A stretch of 64,000 nucleotides of DNA from Ulva prolifera. Its lineage: Eukaryota; Chlorophyta; Ulvophyceae; Ulvales; Ulvaceae. Below are positions 12,015 through 22,240 of this stretch, one piece after another. Location: positions 6,541,924-6,605,923 of the forward strand of contig CM041198.1 of the NCBI GenBank assembly GCA_023078555.1, read 5' to 3'. The notes under the pieces are model-generated. The model did not search any database. It was not told the DNA's origin and saw nothing but the letters and a program-made list of their open reading frames with translations. Position 1 is the stretch's first letter, and the number at the start of each line of letters is the position of its first letter. The position numbers and the translations under genes are program-made.

Positions 12015-15000
12015 TATATATAGTTACAAAGGACAGAGGCCGGGCAGCGAGCCGTTGCCAGGAACACACACGCAAATCCACTCACGCAGTCATGGCACTA
12101 GGCCGGGCACGAGCACGTACCACAGCTCGGCCGGTGATGCCAGCCAAAGATTGAAGCCCCGCACGGAGCACAAGAGCATTCCCCTTGCACAACGCCACAC
12201 TCAACCGGCGCAGAGCATTCGTCACAAACAAAGCACGGTTCACCTTACCACACCGAGACGCAACCTCCGCCAGCCGATTCAAGTGATTCATGGCAGGCCG
12301 TCCCAAGCGACCATGCGTCTCATGCGATAACGGCACGAAACTATACGCATCAGGGTCGTACAACCGATAAGCAGTGCGTTTCTGCACGTCCCGCGTCTCC
12401 GCAGCACCCCCGTCCTCGCGGGCCGCACGGCCGCAATAGGAACCAGCACAGGGGTTCACAACCGACACATCCCCTATGCACAAAGGGTCACCCGGCGGCA
12501 TAAACATGATGTCCCCCAGTTTCTCCTGGGCCACTGCCCTCAACACCTGCGCCAGCGCCGTTGCCTGCGCGGCAGCGGCCTGCTCCCCAGGCCCCGCCGG
12601 ACCCTGGCCACCTGGCGCCGCTGCCGCCGCCAGGGCCGCAGCCTGCGCCGCGTCTGGCGCGTGGCGCCCCATTTGGGCGCTGTGTCCGGCATCGGCGTCG
12701 GCGGCCGGAGCAGTCGCAGGTGCCGGCGCCGCGTCCGCACGCGCGACCGGCGGCGGCGGCGGGGCTGCAGGTACCGGCTCCGCGGGCAAGGTCGCCCCGC
12801 GCGAAGGGCCCGCGACCTGTGAGGGGGGATGGGGCGGCGAAGGGGGGGGGCGGGCCCGACGGGCCAGCATGGATCTGCCTCGGAGCGGCCGCGAGCCGCG
12901 CGCGGACGAACGGCGCTGTGCGCGGGATGCGCGTGGACGCCACACACGCGTGGGACCCGATCTCGCGCCATTGTTTTTCAACGATATTGTGGCGCGAAGT
13001 CCAGGTCCCCGCATTGTGTGTGCAATTCATCGCATGGTCGAGATCATGCGGCTGTATGAATGTGCCACATTCGCAGCGCGAGCCGACCGCATTGGGAGGG
13101 GCTGGGGACATGCCCAGGAGATACCTGATGCTCAGCATGATTTCCATGTCAGTCATGCGCAGCGCCTGGGACAGCGGCAGGGTGCTCGACCAAAGGGTGG
13201 CTGCACGGCAAGCACAGCTGCGAAGCCGTGCCAAGTTGCATGCACCCTCGAGCGTGGCGACGTCATGCCTGGCAAGCAGAGCTGCCCGGCGGCGCAGGGC
13301 AACCACCTTAGTGACACGCTGCTGCATACCAGGTAACACCTTGGCGATGGTGTCGCCGCTCGCCGGGCCGGGCAGCTCCGGATGGAGCTGCTGAGCGACG
13401 TTGAGGGCCTGCCAGGTTTCCTGCAAGTGTTGCCCGTGCGGCCCCCGATACGGCTGCATGCACTCGGGGCCTCCTGCGAATGCCTTTTGGCTCACCGCAG
13501 CTGCAGCGAGGTACGCTCCGTCCGCGACCTCCGGCGGCGTGGACATGATGCCCAGGCCTCCAAGGCGCGCTGGAAGGACGGCTTGTGCGGCCGCACGAAG
13601 GTCGTCCCGCGGGACGCGCATGATTACATTCACCGCAGCCAGGACAGACGCCTCCGTCCGGCGCATGTGATCGGAAATGTGCGCCCACGGCACCGCCCTG
13701 GCGTAGTGCAGCATACGGCGTTGGCAGGACATCGTGAGCAGCAAGAACTGGTCTTGCGCTTTCAGGGGCAGGCTCATCATCTTCTCGATGGTGGCGCACA
13801 CCTTGTCGGCCGTCGATTCCGCGTGCGCCGACTCGAACGCCGGGGTGCCAATGGGCGTGCCGGTGATGACGGTGCCCTCCGTGGCATGCGTTATGCCGAG
13901 CGTGGCCGCGACGGATCCCGCATGCTGGGGGTCGCGCGAGTAGGCCGTGCACTTGTGCAGCTGGGGCTCCAGCCCGAGGGGCTCTGCTGCCGAGACCAGC
14001 GCACGGAATGCGGCGGCGGCGTCCACGCGCTGCCCGGCGATGGTGCAGTCGTCATGATACGCCATGAGGGCGGCCGTGACCTCCCTCTCGGGTGGCTGGT
14101 GCTGGGCCTGCACTGCCTGGAGGGGGCCCTGGAGGGCCAGGGCGAAGAGCAGCGGGCTGATGGGGTCGCCTTGACGCACGCCGCTCTGCGACGTGATTGC
14201 AGCGGTGCCGGGCGGTGCGCCTTCGATGTAGAGATTTGCGGGGAACCTGTAAAGCATGGTGGCGAAGGGCAGCAGTGCAGGCTTGTGAGACGTAACGGCC
14301 TCCAAGATGGCTGCACGGGACATCATGTTGAATGCATTCTTCCAGTCCAGCTGCACAAGCACGACATCCTCCCACGCTTGCAGCACGGCGCGCGCAGCAT
14401 GGCCCAGGTTCTGCGCGCCCCCTGGCACCCCGACCCCCACCTGCAGCGGCGCGAGGGAGGCACCTAGGCCACTGCACAGGGTCATGGCGCACAGGCTTAC
14501 CAGGCGCTGCCACGTCTCTGCAATGGCGATAGGGCGGATGCCTCCCTGTGGCTTCTCCTGCGGGAGGAGGCGGCAGTCCAGCAAGCGCGGGAGGTGTGGC
14601 AGCCGGCCGGCGAGGGCCGCGTTCACGAAGCGGTGAATCTCCGTGAATGCGGCCGTGGAGGCCGTGCCGGCAGCCCGGATGTGCTCATACGTCCACCCCG
14701 ACAGGCCCGGGCCGCTGCCCTTCGGCAGCTTGTCGAGCAGGGCGAGGAGCGTCGCCTCGTCGATTTGCAGCGGGGGCGCGGGCTCGGCGGGCTGGGTGTC
14801 GGGGGGGAGCGCTTCTGCGGGATGCAGGTGCCGCAGCTCCTCATGCACTTCCGGGGTGTACCTGGCGATGGGCGGCGCCTCCACTTTCGCCGCGCCTTTG
14901 CGGACATTACCGTCGCTCAGTGACCTGTGGACAGAGCCCGCCAGGCGGCGATCCTGGTTCTGATTCATTCTGCGCTTCTGGCTTGGAGTGGGCTCCGCAA

Positions 15001-15900
15001 GCCTGGGCTCCTCGCCGTCCATGAACAGCGTGATGCATGTACGAGCGCGGCGCGCCGTGCCGTCCCCTCCCTTCAGCGACAGAACCTTACCAGGGAAGTC
15101 GAGGACGCGGCCAAGGGCCACTCGTGCTCGGTCGATGTTGGACGCGTCGCTGGCATCGTTGAAATCTCTGAAGAGCTCGGCCGTTGCGTCGCCGAACTCC
15201 TTATGGACGCTGTCCGGGACCTTCGGGGAGGGCCTGGGCCGGGCGGTGTAGTGGGCGGCGGCGGGGGCTTCGGTGATGTGACGGGGTGACTGATGGGGGT
15301 GCGGCTGGGCAGGCTGGGCAGGCTGCGGCTGGGCGGGCTGGGCTGGGGCGGGCTGGGCAGGGATGGGCTGGGCTGGGGCGGGTTGGGCTGGGGCGGGCTG
15401 TCGGGCCGGATGTCCGGCGGGCAGCACGCAGTGACCTGACCTCAAGCTTCTCTTCTGACCTCCCACACATTTATGCGCCTTAGGGGTCTTGGTAGAGCCG
15501 AATATGCCACAGTGAGAGCAGTACGCGGCATTGAGTTCGTGCAGCTTCGCAGTAGGCAGCCTCGGCCCGTCGCGATGGATTCCTCGAACGTGGGTGAACA
15601 GGCTTGAATGGGAGGAGAGAGTAGCGCTGCATCCGTCATATGGACACTGAAAGCTCATACGCAAGGACTCGTTCCGCTGGGAGCGGACACACTAACGGTG
15701 CAGTCTAACGGGCCATTAAACCGGCCAGACGGCACAAAACTAAAACAACAAACACACAACACTTTTAACGAATCAAATCTGCAGACCACCCGCGGCTAGT
15801 CCGCAGGATTGCCAGTGGGACTGCCGGACAACGGCACGCGGGCAGCCAGCGGCCCGCGCCGACATGACGGCTGCACAGCCAAGCGGGTCACCAGGAAGGC
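12015..15900 (-). mobile_element. Family A RLE non-LTR retrotransposon, nearly intact
   Basis: The minus-strand element has one long ORF (15664 to 12082) and a short 3' untranslated region. It ends CCTTTGTAAC followed by TA repeats at about 12015-12032. A 5'-truncated copy with the same C-terminal protein sequence lies at 53261-53606 on the other strand, which confirms the 3' end. The 5' boundary is not defined; I place it loosely upstream of the ATG. Domain order (zinc finger, RT, CCHC, restriction-like endonuclease) is that of R2/NeSL-type elements. Confidence 0.85.
12082..15664 (-). CDS. Family A polyprotein: C2H2 finger, reverse transcriptase, CCHC, RLE endonuclease
   Basis: The protein starts with a C2H2 finger (C7, C12, H25, H30) and a second Cys/His cluster (YCSHC through HKC, residues 48-66), then a PAQP-repeat linker. 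RT motif A is VQLDWKNAFN (about 438-446), the B region GVRQGDPISP (495-504), and the catalytic box AYHDDC (535-540), a YHDD variant of the usual YADD. A CxC...H...C zinc knuckle follows near 870-890. The endonuclease lies in the last 200 codons (GDIMFMPPGDP, then GDVSVVNP, then FVPLSHETHGRLG). The frame breaks once, by one base, inside or near the G9 run at 12842-12850; apart from that shift the element could be complete. The product would nick a target and prime reverse transcription there. Antisense ORFs over this region are composition shadows. Confidence 0.85.
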
Positions 15901-16020
15901 CAGGCGAAACATAGAACAGACATCTAGGTGTTGTAAATGGGCAAGGCTGCAGGCCACTGGCGGCTAGTCCGCTGGCATTCTAGTGGGGCTGCAGAACGAC
16001 GGAACACTGGCAGCTGGCGC
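15788..16020. repeat. Imperfect direct repeat upstream of family A
   Basis: A segment of about 60 bases starting GCGGCTAGTCCGC occurs near 15791 and again near 15961, 170 bases apart and roughly three-quarters identical. It may be a 5' untranslated repeat of family A or part of the flank. No gene is visible between 15665 and 16547 beyond short frames. Confidence 0.6.
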
Positions 16021-16547
16021 GCGTATTCGTTGCAGCTGCACGACAGCGGACGACAGAACACAACTAAGGGCCTATTCGTTTTCTTTTTGCTGCCTCCCGC
16101 AGCCGGGTTCTTTTGGCATGCGTCTACATCGGGACCACGACACAGCACAGACGACAGACGTACATATTGCTGCGTATATATATATGCTGTTCGGGCCAAG
16201 GGCCAGTATGACGCCGGCGGCGCCGCAGCTGTGAACAAGCTCGCCAATTGAAACCGCTCATGTAAATCACAAACCCAGCAGTACAAACTACTGCCTTCTG
16301 CTTGCATGCCTGCTGCAGCCGGTGTGCACCGCTCTTGGTCTTAATTGCCGTGCTGTGGAGCTTCCAGGCCGCGCCTTCGAATGGATCCGGCTGCGCAGCT
16401 CAACCTGCCGCCCCCACCTACCTGGTGGACCTGGAAAGCTCCAGTGACGACGAGGCTATCCTTCCTGCTGTCCCTGCAACCACAGCTCCGGCCCCCTCCG
16501 TTTCGGCTGCTCCAACCAGCGTTAGTGATCGCCAGGGCGGTGGGCGG

Positions 16548-16626
16548 GTGCGATCCTATTTGAACGGTTGACAGCCGTCAACTCTTGTATCAATGAGAAT
16601 ACAGCGTGCCTGTACAGCAAGTCAGC
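16548..16626 (+). repeat. Left 79-bp terminal direct repeat of the DIRS-like element
   Basis: It begins GTGCGATCCTATTTGAACGG and ends CAGCAAGTCAGC. It contains the small inverted repeat GTTGAC-AGCC-GTCAAC. It is identical, base for base, to 22162-22240. Confidence 0.9.
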
Positions 16627-16974
16627 CCAGCATTGTGCAGGCTGTTCGCTACTTGTCTGTTCCATGCTGCTCAGCACGCTGTCTGCGCTTTCTTGCTGGT
16701 TCGTTTCTCGTGCAGCGAGCCGCTGTTCGTCTGCCCCTGTCACCACCTCAGCAATCTGTCGCAGCTCATTCTTTTGCTTTGCATCATTACAGTGAAGAAG
16801 ACATTGTTACTGCACTGCGCCGGCATTGTGACGGCTTGTTCACGAGAAGATGTGCTAGAAACGTAAGCATGAACCTGCTGTCAGCGGGGTCTACACGGTC
16901 TGACGTTCAGACCTGCCCTCATACTGCCCAACTCCTCGCTTACGTTCCCATTCTTCTCGCAACAATATGTTGCA

Positions 16975-18189
16975 ATGCAGCGTGCGCGTGTGGAGCACCT
17001 GTCGCTGCGGCATTTCGGGCGGTCGAAGCCCGACCTACGCAAAGCCGGGGCCCCGCGCGGACTGACCCAGGCCGAGCAGGAGGCAGCGCTTTCTGGCGCT
17101 GTGCGCGGCCACATCGCCGATGAGCGTGCGCTGCTGCGCGGCGCTCGCACCGTGGCGAACATCGACCGGGCGCACCGAGAGTTCAGCGACTTTCTGCTAC
17201 AGTGGCGCACCAACGCCGCCGGCCAATGGGCCACATGCACGCCCGAGCTGGTGTTGGTCTACCTCCGCGATGTCGTGTCTCAACGCACCGGTCGGGACGG
17301 TGCCGAGCTCACCGCCTCCACGTTGAGGCAGCTAGTGTCGAACCTCAGCATGTGCTTCTGCAAGATCGGCCGCAGCGAACCATGGGATGAGTTAGACCAC
17401 AGAGGGAATCCCGCTGCCAGCAGCCTGGTGCGCAACCACGTTGAGATGGCCGAGCGGCGCCAGCACGCGAACGGCGTGCGCGAGCGCAGCGCTGTGCCGG
17501 TGACCCTAGGAGTTGTGGGACAGTTGTTGCGCCATTTAGACGCCTGCGAGACCGCAGCGGGCGCGCAGCCTTCTGTCCTGGAACAGTTGCGTTGCGCCCG
17601 AGACGCTGCTTTATTAGCGCTGCTGTGGCACAGCGGCCGGCGCGGTGCGGATCTGTTGCGGCTGGGCTGGCACCACGTGTACGCACAGGGCACTCGTCCC
17701 GTGGACAGTTCCCCGATTCTCAGTTGCTGGCGGGAGGGGTTCGGTGCTGCGGAGCTGCCGAGCGGCATACTGCTCACCCTTGACGAGCTGAAGAACGCGA
17801 AGCGGCTGCGACCCCTATCCGTAGAGGTGACTACAGAGCCTATCGCTACGGCAGAGTTATGTGCGGTCAGGCGCTTACGGCATTTGCTCAATCTGCAGCG
17901 TCGCCACGGCGAGCCCGAGGGGCAGCCCGTTTTCTGTAGTTATGCAACCGTCAATCCGCCACGAACGGCTCTGACCACATCCGGATTCGCTAACCGTTTT
18001 GACCGCTTTGCTACCGCTGCTCTACCCAGCTCGGGGCCCCAGGTGTACACTGTGCATGGACTGCGCCGCGGTCGCATGCAGCATGAGCGAGAGGCTGGCG
18101 GCTCTGTGCCGGACATCATGCAGCTAGCTGGGTTGAGCACTGAATCTGTAGCCCACATGTATTTGGATCCGGGACGGCATCTAGCTTAG
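16975..18189 (+). CDS. Tyrosine recombinase (DIRS/kangaroo integrase), 404 aa
   Basis: An intact 404-residue frame. The N-terminal half (about 30-140) is a helical SAM-like core-binding region. The catalytic half shows Arg I in LLWHSGRRGADLLRL (R222/R223), a candidate Lys in TLDELKNAKRLRP (about 273-277), HGLRRG as the HxxR box (H361, R364), and the nucleophile in VAHMYLDPG (Y396). The length is normal for the family. The enzyme would join a circular cDNA to the genome by strand exchange without a target duplication. It faces the RT-RNase H remnants on the other strand; the two coding blocks end within about 130 bp of each other. The ATG at 16975 is chosen because the AATGCAG around it could also be a 3' splice site, so an upstream exon is possible. 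Confidence 0.85.
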   Translation: MQRARVEHLSLRHFGRSKPDLRKAGAPRGLTQAEQEAALSGAVRGHIADERALLRGARTVANIDRAHREFSDFLLQWRTNAAGQWATCTPELVLVYLRDVVSQRTGRDGAELTASTLRQLVSNLSMCFCKIGRSEPWDELDHRGNPAASSLVRNHVEMAERRQHANGVRERSAVPVTLGVVGQLLRHLDACETAAGAQPSVLEQLRCARDAALLALLWHSGRRGADLLRLGWHHVYAQGTRPVDSSPILSCWREGFGAAELPSGILLTLDELKNAKRLRPLSVEVTTEPIATAELCAVRRLRHLLNLQRRHGEPEGQPVFCSYATVNPPRTALTTSGFANRFDRFATAALPSSGPQVYTVHGLRRGRMQHEREAGGSVPDIMQLAGLSTESVAHMYLDPGRHLA

Positions 18190-18319
18190 CAGGGCTGCGG
18201 TGGTAAGGATGTGCTCACACTGCTCTCTTGCAGAATATGCAGTCGCCCAGGCCAGGGGCCATGCAGTGCCTATGTGCATAGCGTGTGCCAATTGTAATCA
18301 ACCTACATCCTTACACCCA

Positions 18320-20650
18320 TTAGGCCCCAGGCCATCGGACGTGGACTGCCTGCATGGGCACCTTCCATCCACTCACTGCAGTCTGCGCCGGCACTCGGCT
18401 AGTAGGCTGCACCATCACACTGTGTGGTCCTGTCAGCTGCCTTTGGTGCACGATCGGCAGTCTGTGCAGCAATGTGGTGACCTCCGCCGACACTCGCCGC
18501 GGCAGTACCACTATCGCCTGCGTGCGCTCTGTTTCCACTTTCCGCAGCATATTCAACAGCATAGACACTGGCGGGAACAGCCACAACAGCGGACGTCCAG
18601 GTTTGTGCTGACCAGCCCGGTGGAGCCACGCATCCCATGTCTGCGCCATGCCGTCCACCGCAACACACCGCCCATCGTACATGTCACTGAAATACACGTC
18701 GCACATGTGTGCCTGCGCACTGGCCAGGCAATCGACGGCCGGCGTTCCCATGTCAGCAAACAGTTGCTCCTGTGCCATGCGCTGTGAGAAGCGCCAGTCT
18801 GTTTTATCCTTCCATTTTGACAACGCATCCGCGCCACGCAGCGCTGCATGCTCTCGCGGCACCCACACAAACGACAGATCGACGCCAGCCTGCCACGCTC
18901 GCACGTGCAGCCCACAAACCTCCACAAAAATCTCGCCCACCCCTCGCATACGCACGCAGCACGCGTACGCTGCCTGCGAGTCCGTCCATATCTGGACCTG
19001 CAGGCCCTTTTTCCGCTTGCCACCTGCAGCCAATCCTTGCATGGCCACTCTGAAGCCCCGATCCTCCCGCAGCGTACCAGACAGTCCGGCCCGTATTTCC
19101 TCTGCACTCATGTCCGCTACCATGGTCCACAATTGACACCCGGACAAGAACCCCCCGAACGCCGTCTCACTGGCATCACACGCCAATACTACGCGGTTTG
19201 CTGCACTCGCAGGCATTTTCTTTGCCAAAGCAGCGTCTGCATTCAACTCTAGCACGGGTGCGGCCGCCAGCATCGGCCTCCCATTCAAATGCTCGAGGTG
19301 TGCGCTCATAAGCTCCGTCCACACGCTCCGCCATCCTCCGCAACCGCGCTAGCTTCCGCTCAGGTACTCTCAATTCACTGCGGCTCCAGTCAACAAACAA
19401 ACCCGGAAACTGTTGCTGCCGCATTGGCCACAACTTACACTTGGCTAGCTGTAGCATGCACAAATCCCAGGGCAGCCTCCGCCCACACTGTTGCACCAGC
19501 GGCTATAGCAGCTCCGTTCCGCATGCGATGCACTGTTGCTGCATCATCCACCAACGCCATCAGCGCATGCCCCTATGACCTAGTCCACTCCTGAGCGCAC
19601 TGCATGACCAGTGTCCACACATACGGGGCTTGCGAGAGCCCGAACGGCAGGCAGCAAAACACATAACATTGATTGTCCATCTGGAACCCCAATAGCGGCC
19701 ACAGATGAGCCGCCAGGGGAACATGGTGATAGCCCGCTTTCAGGTCCCACGTGGCCATAAATGCGTTCGGCTCGCCAAATTGCACTCAGTCTGCTAATGT
19801 TTCGAACGAAAACGGCATGTATATATACACGCGTATGCGAGCCACGGATTCACATTCCGCGCATCCAAGATCAATCGCGGCTTACCTTCAGCGTGCCTGG
19901 CCACCGCCAGCGCCAGTACCACTGGTGGGCGACAATTTCGAAATGGCCACAGAAGCACAGAACCCCTGCGAACATTCGCCCTTATTTCCTGGCGTGCAAA
20001 GCATTCGTCCTCTCCCGCTTCCAGCCTATTCGAAAACACCACAGGCGGCGGCTCGGCCCGTGCCAGCATCATGTTTATCTCTCCATTGCGCAACCCTGCC
20101 TGCCTCAACACAAACCTCACACCATTCACACGCTTGTCATGTCTCGGTTCCGCACACTTTCCAGCTCCTTGAGGGTCACAAACCAGGGAATCCCGTGACC
20201 CAGCACAACACATCTCTCCAGTGCGCAGGCCTGCCCAGGGCCGCGTGCACAGCCCCCCACACCCGAATATACCGACAGTTGGCCCCCACATATGCTACTC
20301 TCCGGGCGCATTCTGCGCTGTAGTGCAGCCGCGTACGCATGCTCTGTGCCCACTGCGTCCGGCAGACCCAACGGCCCGCTTCAAACACATCTACCATCAC
20401 CTGCAGCCATAGGCCCACGTCGGCCGCCTCCGCACTCCAGCCGCTCTGCACGCCGCTCGCTTCCCAGTCCTGCGGTGACGGGGAGAACGGTGGAGCGGTA
20501 GTGATACACCTATTGCGATCAGCGCGATCGACACGCACTGCTCAGCCCGGCTCCAACTCGTAATCGGCTGCTGCGGCCACCTGATCACCGGCGAAGGAAT
20601 GTGACTCCAGCTTGGAATGCTGCGTTCTCCGGGGAGCAGTCGCCGTTGCA
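18320..20650 (-). pseudogene. DIRS-like gag-pol remnant: reverse transcriptase and RNase H
   Basis: Read from 20650 down, a gag/pol N-terminal region is followed by RT blocks: GKPRLILDARNVNPWL (about 19850), then FMATWDLKAGYHHVPL with LPFGLSQAPYVWT (19573-19785), then ALMALVDDAATVH carrying the catalytic LVDD (about 19545). The RNase H block is in the open frame 19324-18320: VVLACDASETAFGGF, IWTDSQAAYA and GADALSKWKD. It is followed by the DIRS-type C-terminal region (PAVDCLASAQ, WLFPPVSMLLNML). A TAG interrupts just before LVDD and the frame shifts at least twice between 20300 and 19450, so the polyprotein is broken although all catalytic blocks are still readable. Confidence 0.8.
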
Positions 20651-20685
20651 CGGCCTGTATTTTTGCAGCGCTTTCCCGTGCGGTC

Positions 20686-21050
20686 AGCAGGGGCAGCAGC
20701 GAGCAGCGGGTCCAGCAGCGGGGTCAGCAGCGGGTCAGCAGCAGGTCAGCAGCGGGTCAGCAGCAGCAGGGTCAGCAGCAGGGTCAGCAGCGGGTCAGCA
20801 GCAGCGTCAGCAGCAGGATCAGCAGCAGGTCATCAGCAGGTCAGCAGCGGGTCAGCAGCAGGTCAGCAGCAGGGTCAGCAGCGGGTCAGCAGTCGCGAGC
20901 AGCGGGTCCAGCAGCAGGGTCAGCAGCAGGTCAGCAGCAGGGTCAGCAGCAGGGTCAGCAGCGGGTCAGCAGCAGGTCAGCAGCAGGTTCAGCAGCAGGT
21001 CAGCAGCAGGGTCCGCAGCGGGCCAGTAGCGGGGTCAGCAGCGGGTCTGT
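20686..21050. repeat. Tandem GGTCAGCAGC array inside the DIRS-like element
   Basis: About 30 units of a 10-12 base motif (GGTCAGCAGC with G/CGG/AGG variants) run without a break. Degenerate, spaced copies continue to about 21400. Units differ too little and lack the spacer structure of a CRISPR array. Translation gives only a Ser/Gly/Gln/Ala repeat, so I treat it as a non-coding minisatellite. Confidence 0.85.
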
Positions 21051-22161
21051 GGGCTCTGTTTTAATGTGGCCTTTGTGTGTGGCTCCGGATGCGAATCTTT
21101 TATTGTGTGTGTCTATTCCCGTTCACTGTAACACAGCAGTAGGTTAGCGGAGATCCAGCAGCGAAGCAGCAGTGGGTCAGCAGAAGGTTAGCAGTGGAGC
21201 AGCAGCAGGTCAGTAGCCGTTGACAGCGGGTCGGCAGTGGGTCAGCAACAGGGCAGCAGCAGTTGACAACGAATCAGCAATGGGTCAGCAGCAGGTCAGC
21301 AACAGTTGACAGGGAGTCAGCAGTATCTCTAGAGATACGTCAGCAGCAGGTCAGCGGGACGGCAACAGGGTAGCTTGCAGGTCAGCGGCGGGCCAGGAAC
21401 AGGCAGCAGTACAGTGGTGAGGTGATTTTTCGTTAAGGTGAGGCGATGTGTGCGGGTGCATTGATTGGGCGAGCAGCAGGTCTGCGACAGGCAGCAGCAG
21501 AGCTGCAGGCAGCGTGGTGTGCAGCCGTCCGCCAGGAGCGCTCACAACGCACATGAGTGGACTGTCTGCGTTGCACCGAATATGTCCCGATGCGTTTGTC
21601 ACTGTCGGCAGCGGTGAGCAGGAAACGAGTGGAAAAGAGCGCGGCGCACCACTGCCGGCTTCTCGGGGCATGAGGAGTCACATCTTGGATGCTCTTCCCG
21701 ACTCGGAACGGCTTTTCTCGCGACGAGTTGGTCTCCGGCGTGCGCGGGTCGCAGCGGGTGGGTCAATGACTTCCAACTCTCAGATGACCAGCTGCCCTGG
21801 CTACTGCTGAGCCTCTACTCATCTTTCTCCTCGTCAAATTTGCGCCAGCGCTGTGTCGGGTTCGTAGGCCCGCTGCTCCGGGTCCATCAGAGCGAGGTCG
21901 TCCACGTCTCTCCCAGCTATCTCGGAACCAGCAGAAGCTAGCAGCACCAGCGTAATCGGAATGGTGCGCACGAGCCCACTGAAGCGGATCCGTGCCAGTC
22001 TGACGTCTTTCGCTGCCGTCTCTTTGTACTGGTCGACGCGAATCGGCTCGAAAGCAATGAGCGCGCTGTTTGCATCAATCGACAGCTGTGGCACGAAGAA
22101 TGTATGTGGCTCCAGCTTCGCGGCGCTAGGTAGGCGTGGGTCCAGCATCCCCGATCAGTGT

Positions 22162-22240
22162 GTGCGATCCTATTTGAACGGTTGACAGCCGTCAACTCTT
22201 GTATCAATGAGAATACAGCGTGCCTGTACAGCAAGTCAGC
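22162..22240 (+). repeat. Right 79-bp terminal direct repeat of the DIRS-like element
   Basis: An exact copy of 16548-16626 in the same orientation. It is followed by ATATATATAC and then a 24-base segment (ACAGGCAGAATCGACAAATG...) whose near-exact reverse complement occurs at about 25519-25543. A minus-strand frame just inside the repeat (22148-21834) has no recognised family. Confidence 0.9.

Larger units (their letters stand above)
16548..22240. mobile_element. DIRS/kangaroo-like tyrosine-recombinase retroelement
   Basis: Two identical 79-bp direct repeats (16548-16626 and 22162-22240) bound a tyrosine recombinase gene on plus and RT-RNase H remnants on minus. No target duplication is seen at the outer edges, as expected for recombinase-mediated integration. 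From memory, the Volvox kangaroo element also has its recombinase ORF opposed to gag-pol; that would match this layout but should be verified. The interior also holds a GGTCAGCAGC tandem array. The pol side is decayed and the recombinase frame is open, so the copy is partly dead. Confidence 0.75.

Noticed and set aside
12476-14467. Long plus-strand ORFs (12476-13336, 12561-13394, 13382-14467)
   Set aside because: They are antisense to the family A ORF, arise from its high GC content and show no domain.
20686-21050. Possible CRISPR-like or coding repeat array
   Set aside because: The units are contiguous 10-12 mers without spacers and the translation is low-complexity; it is a minisatellite.
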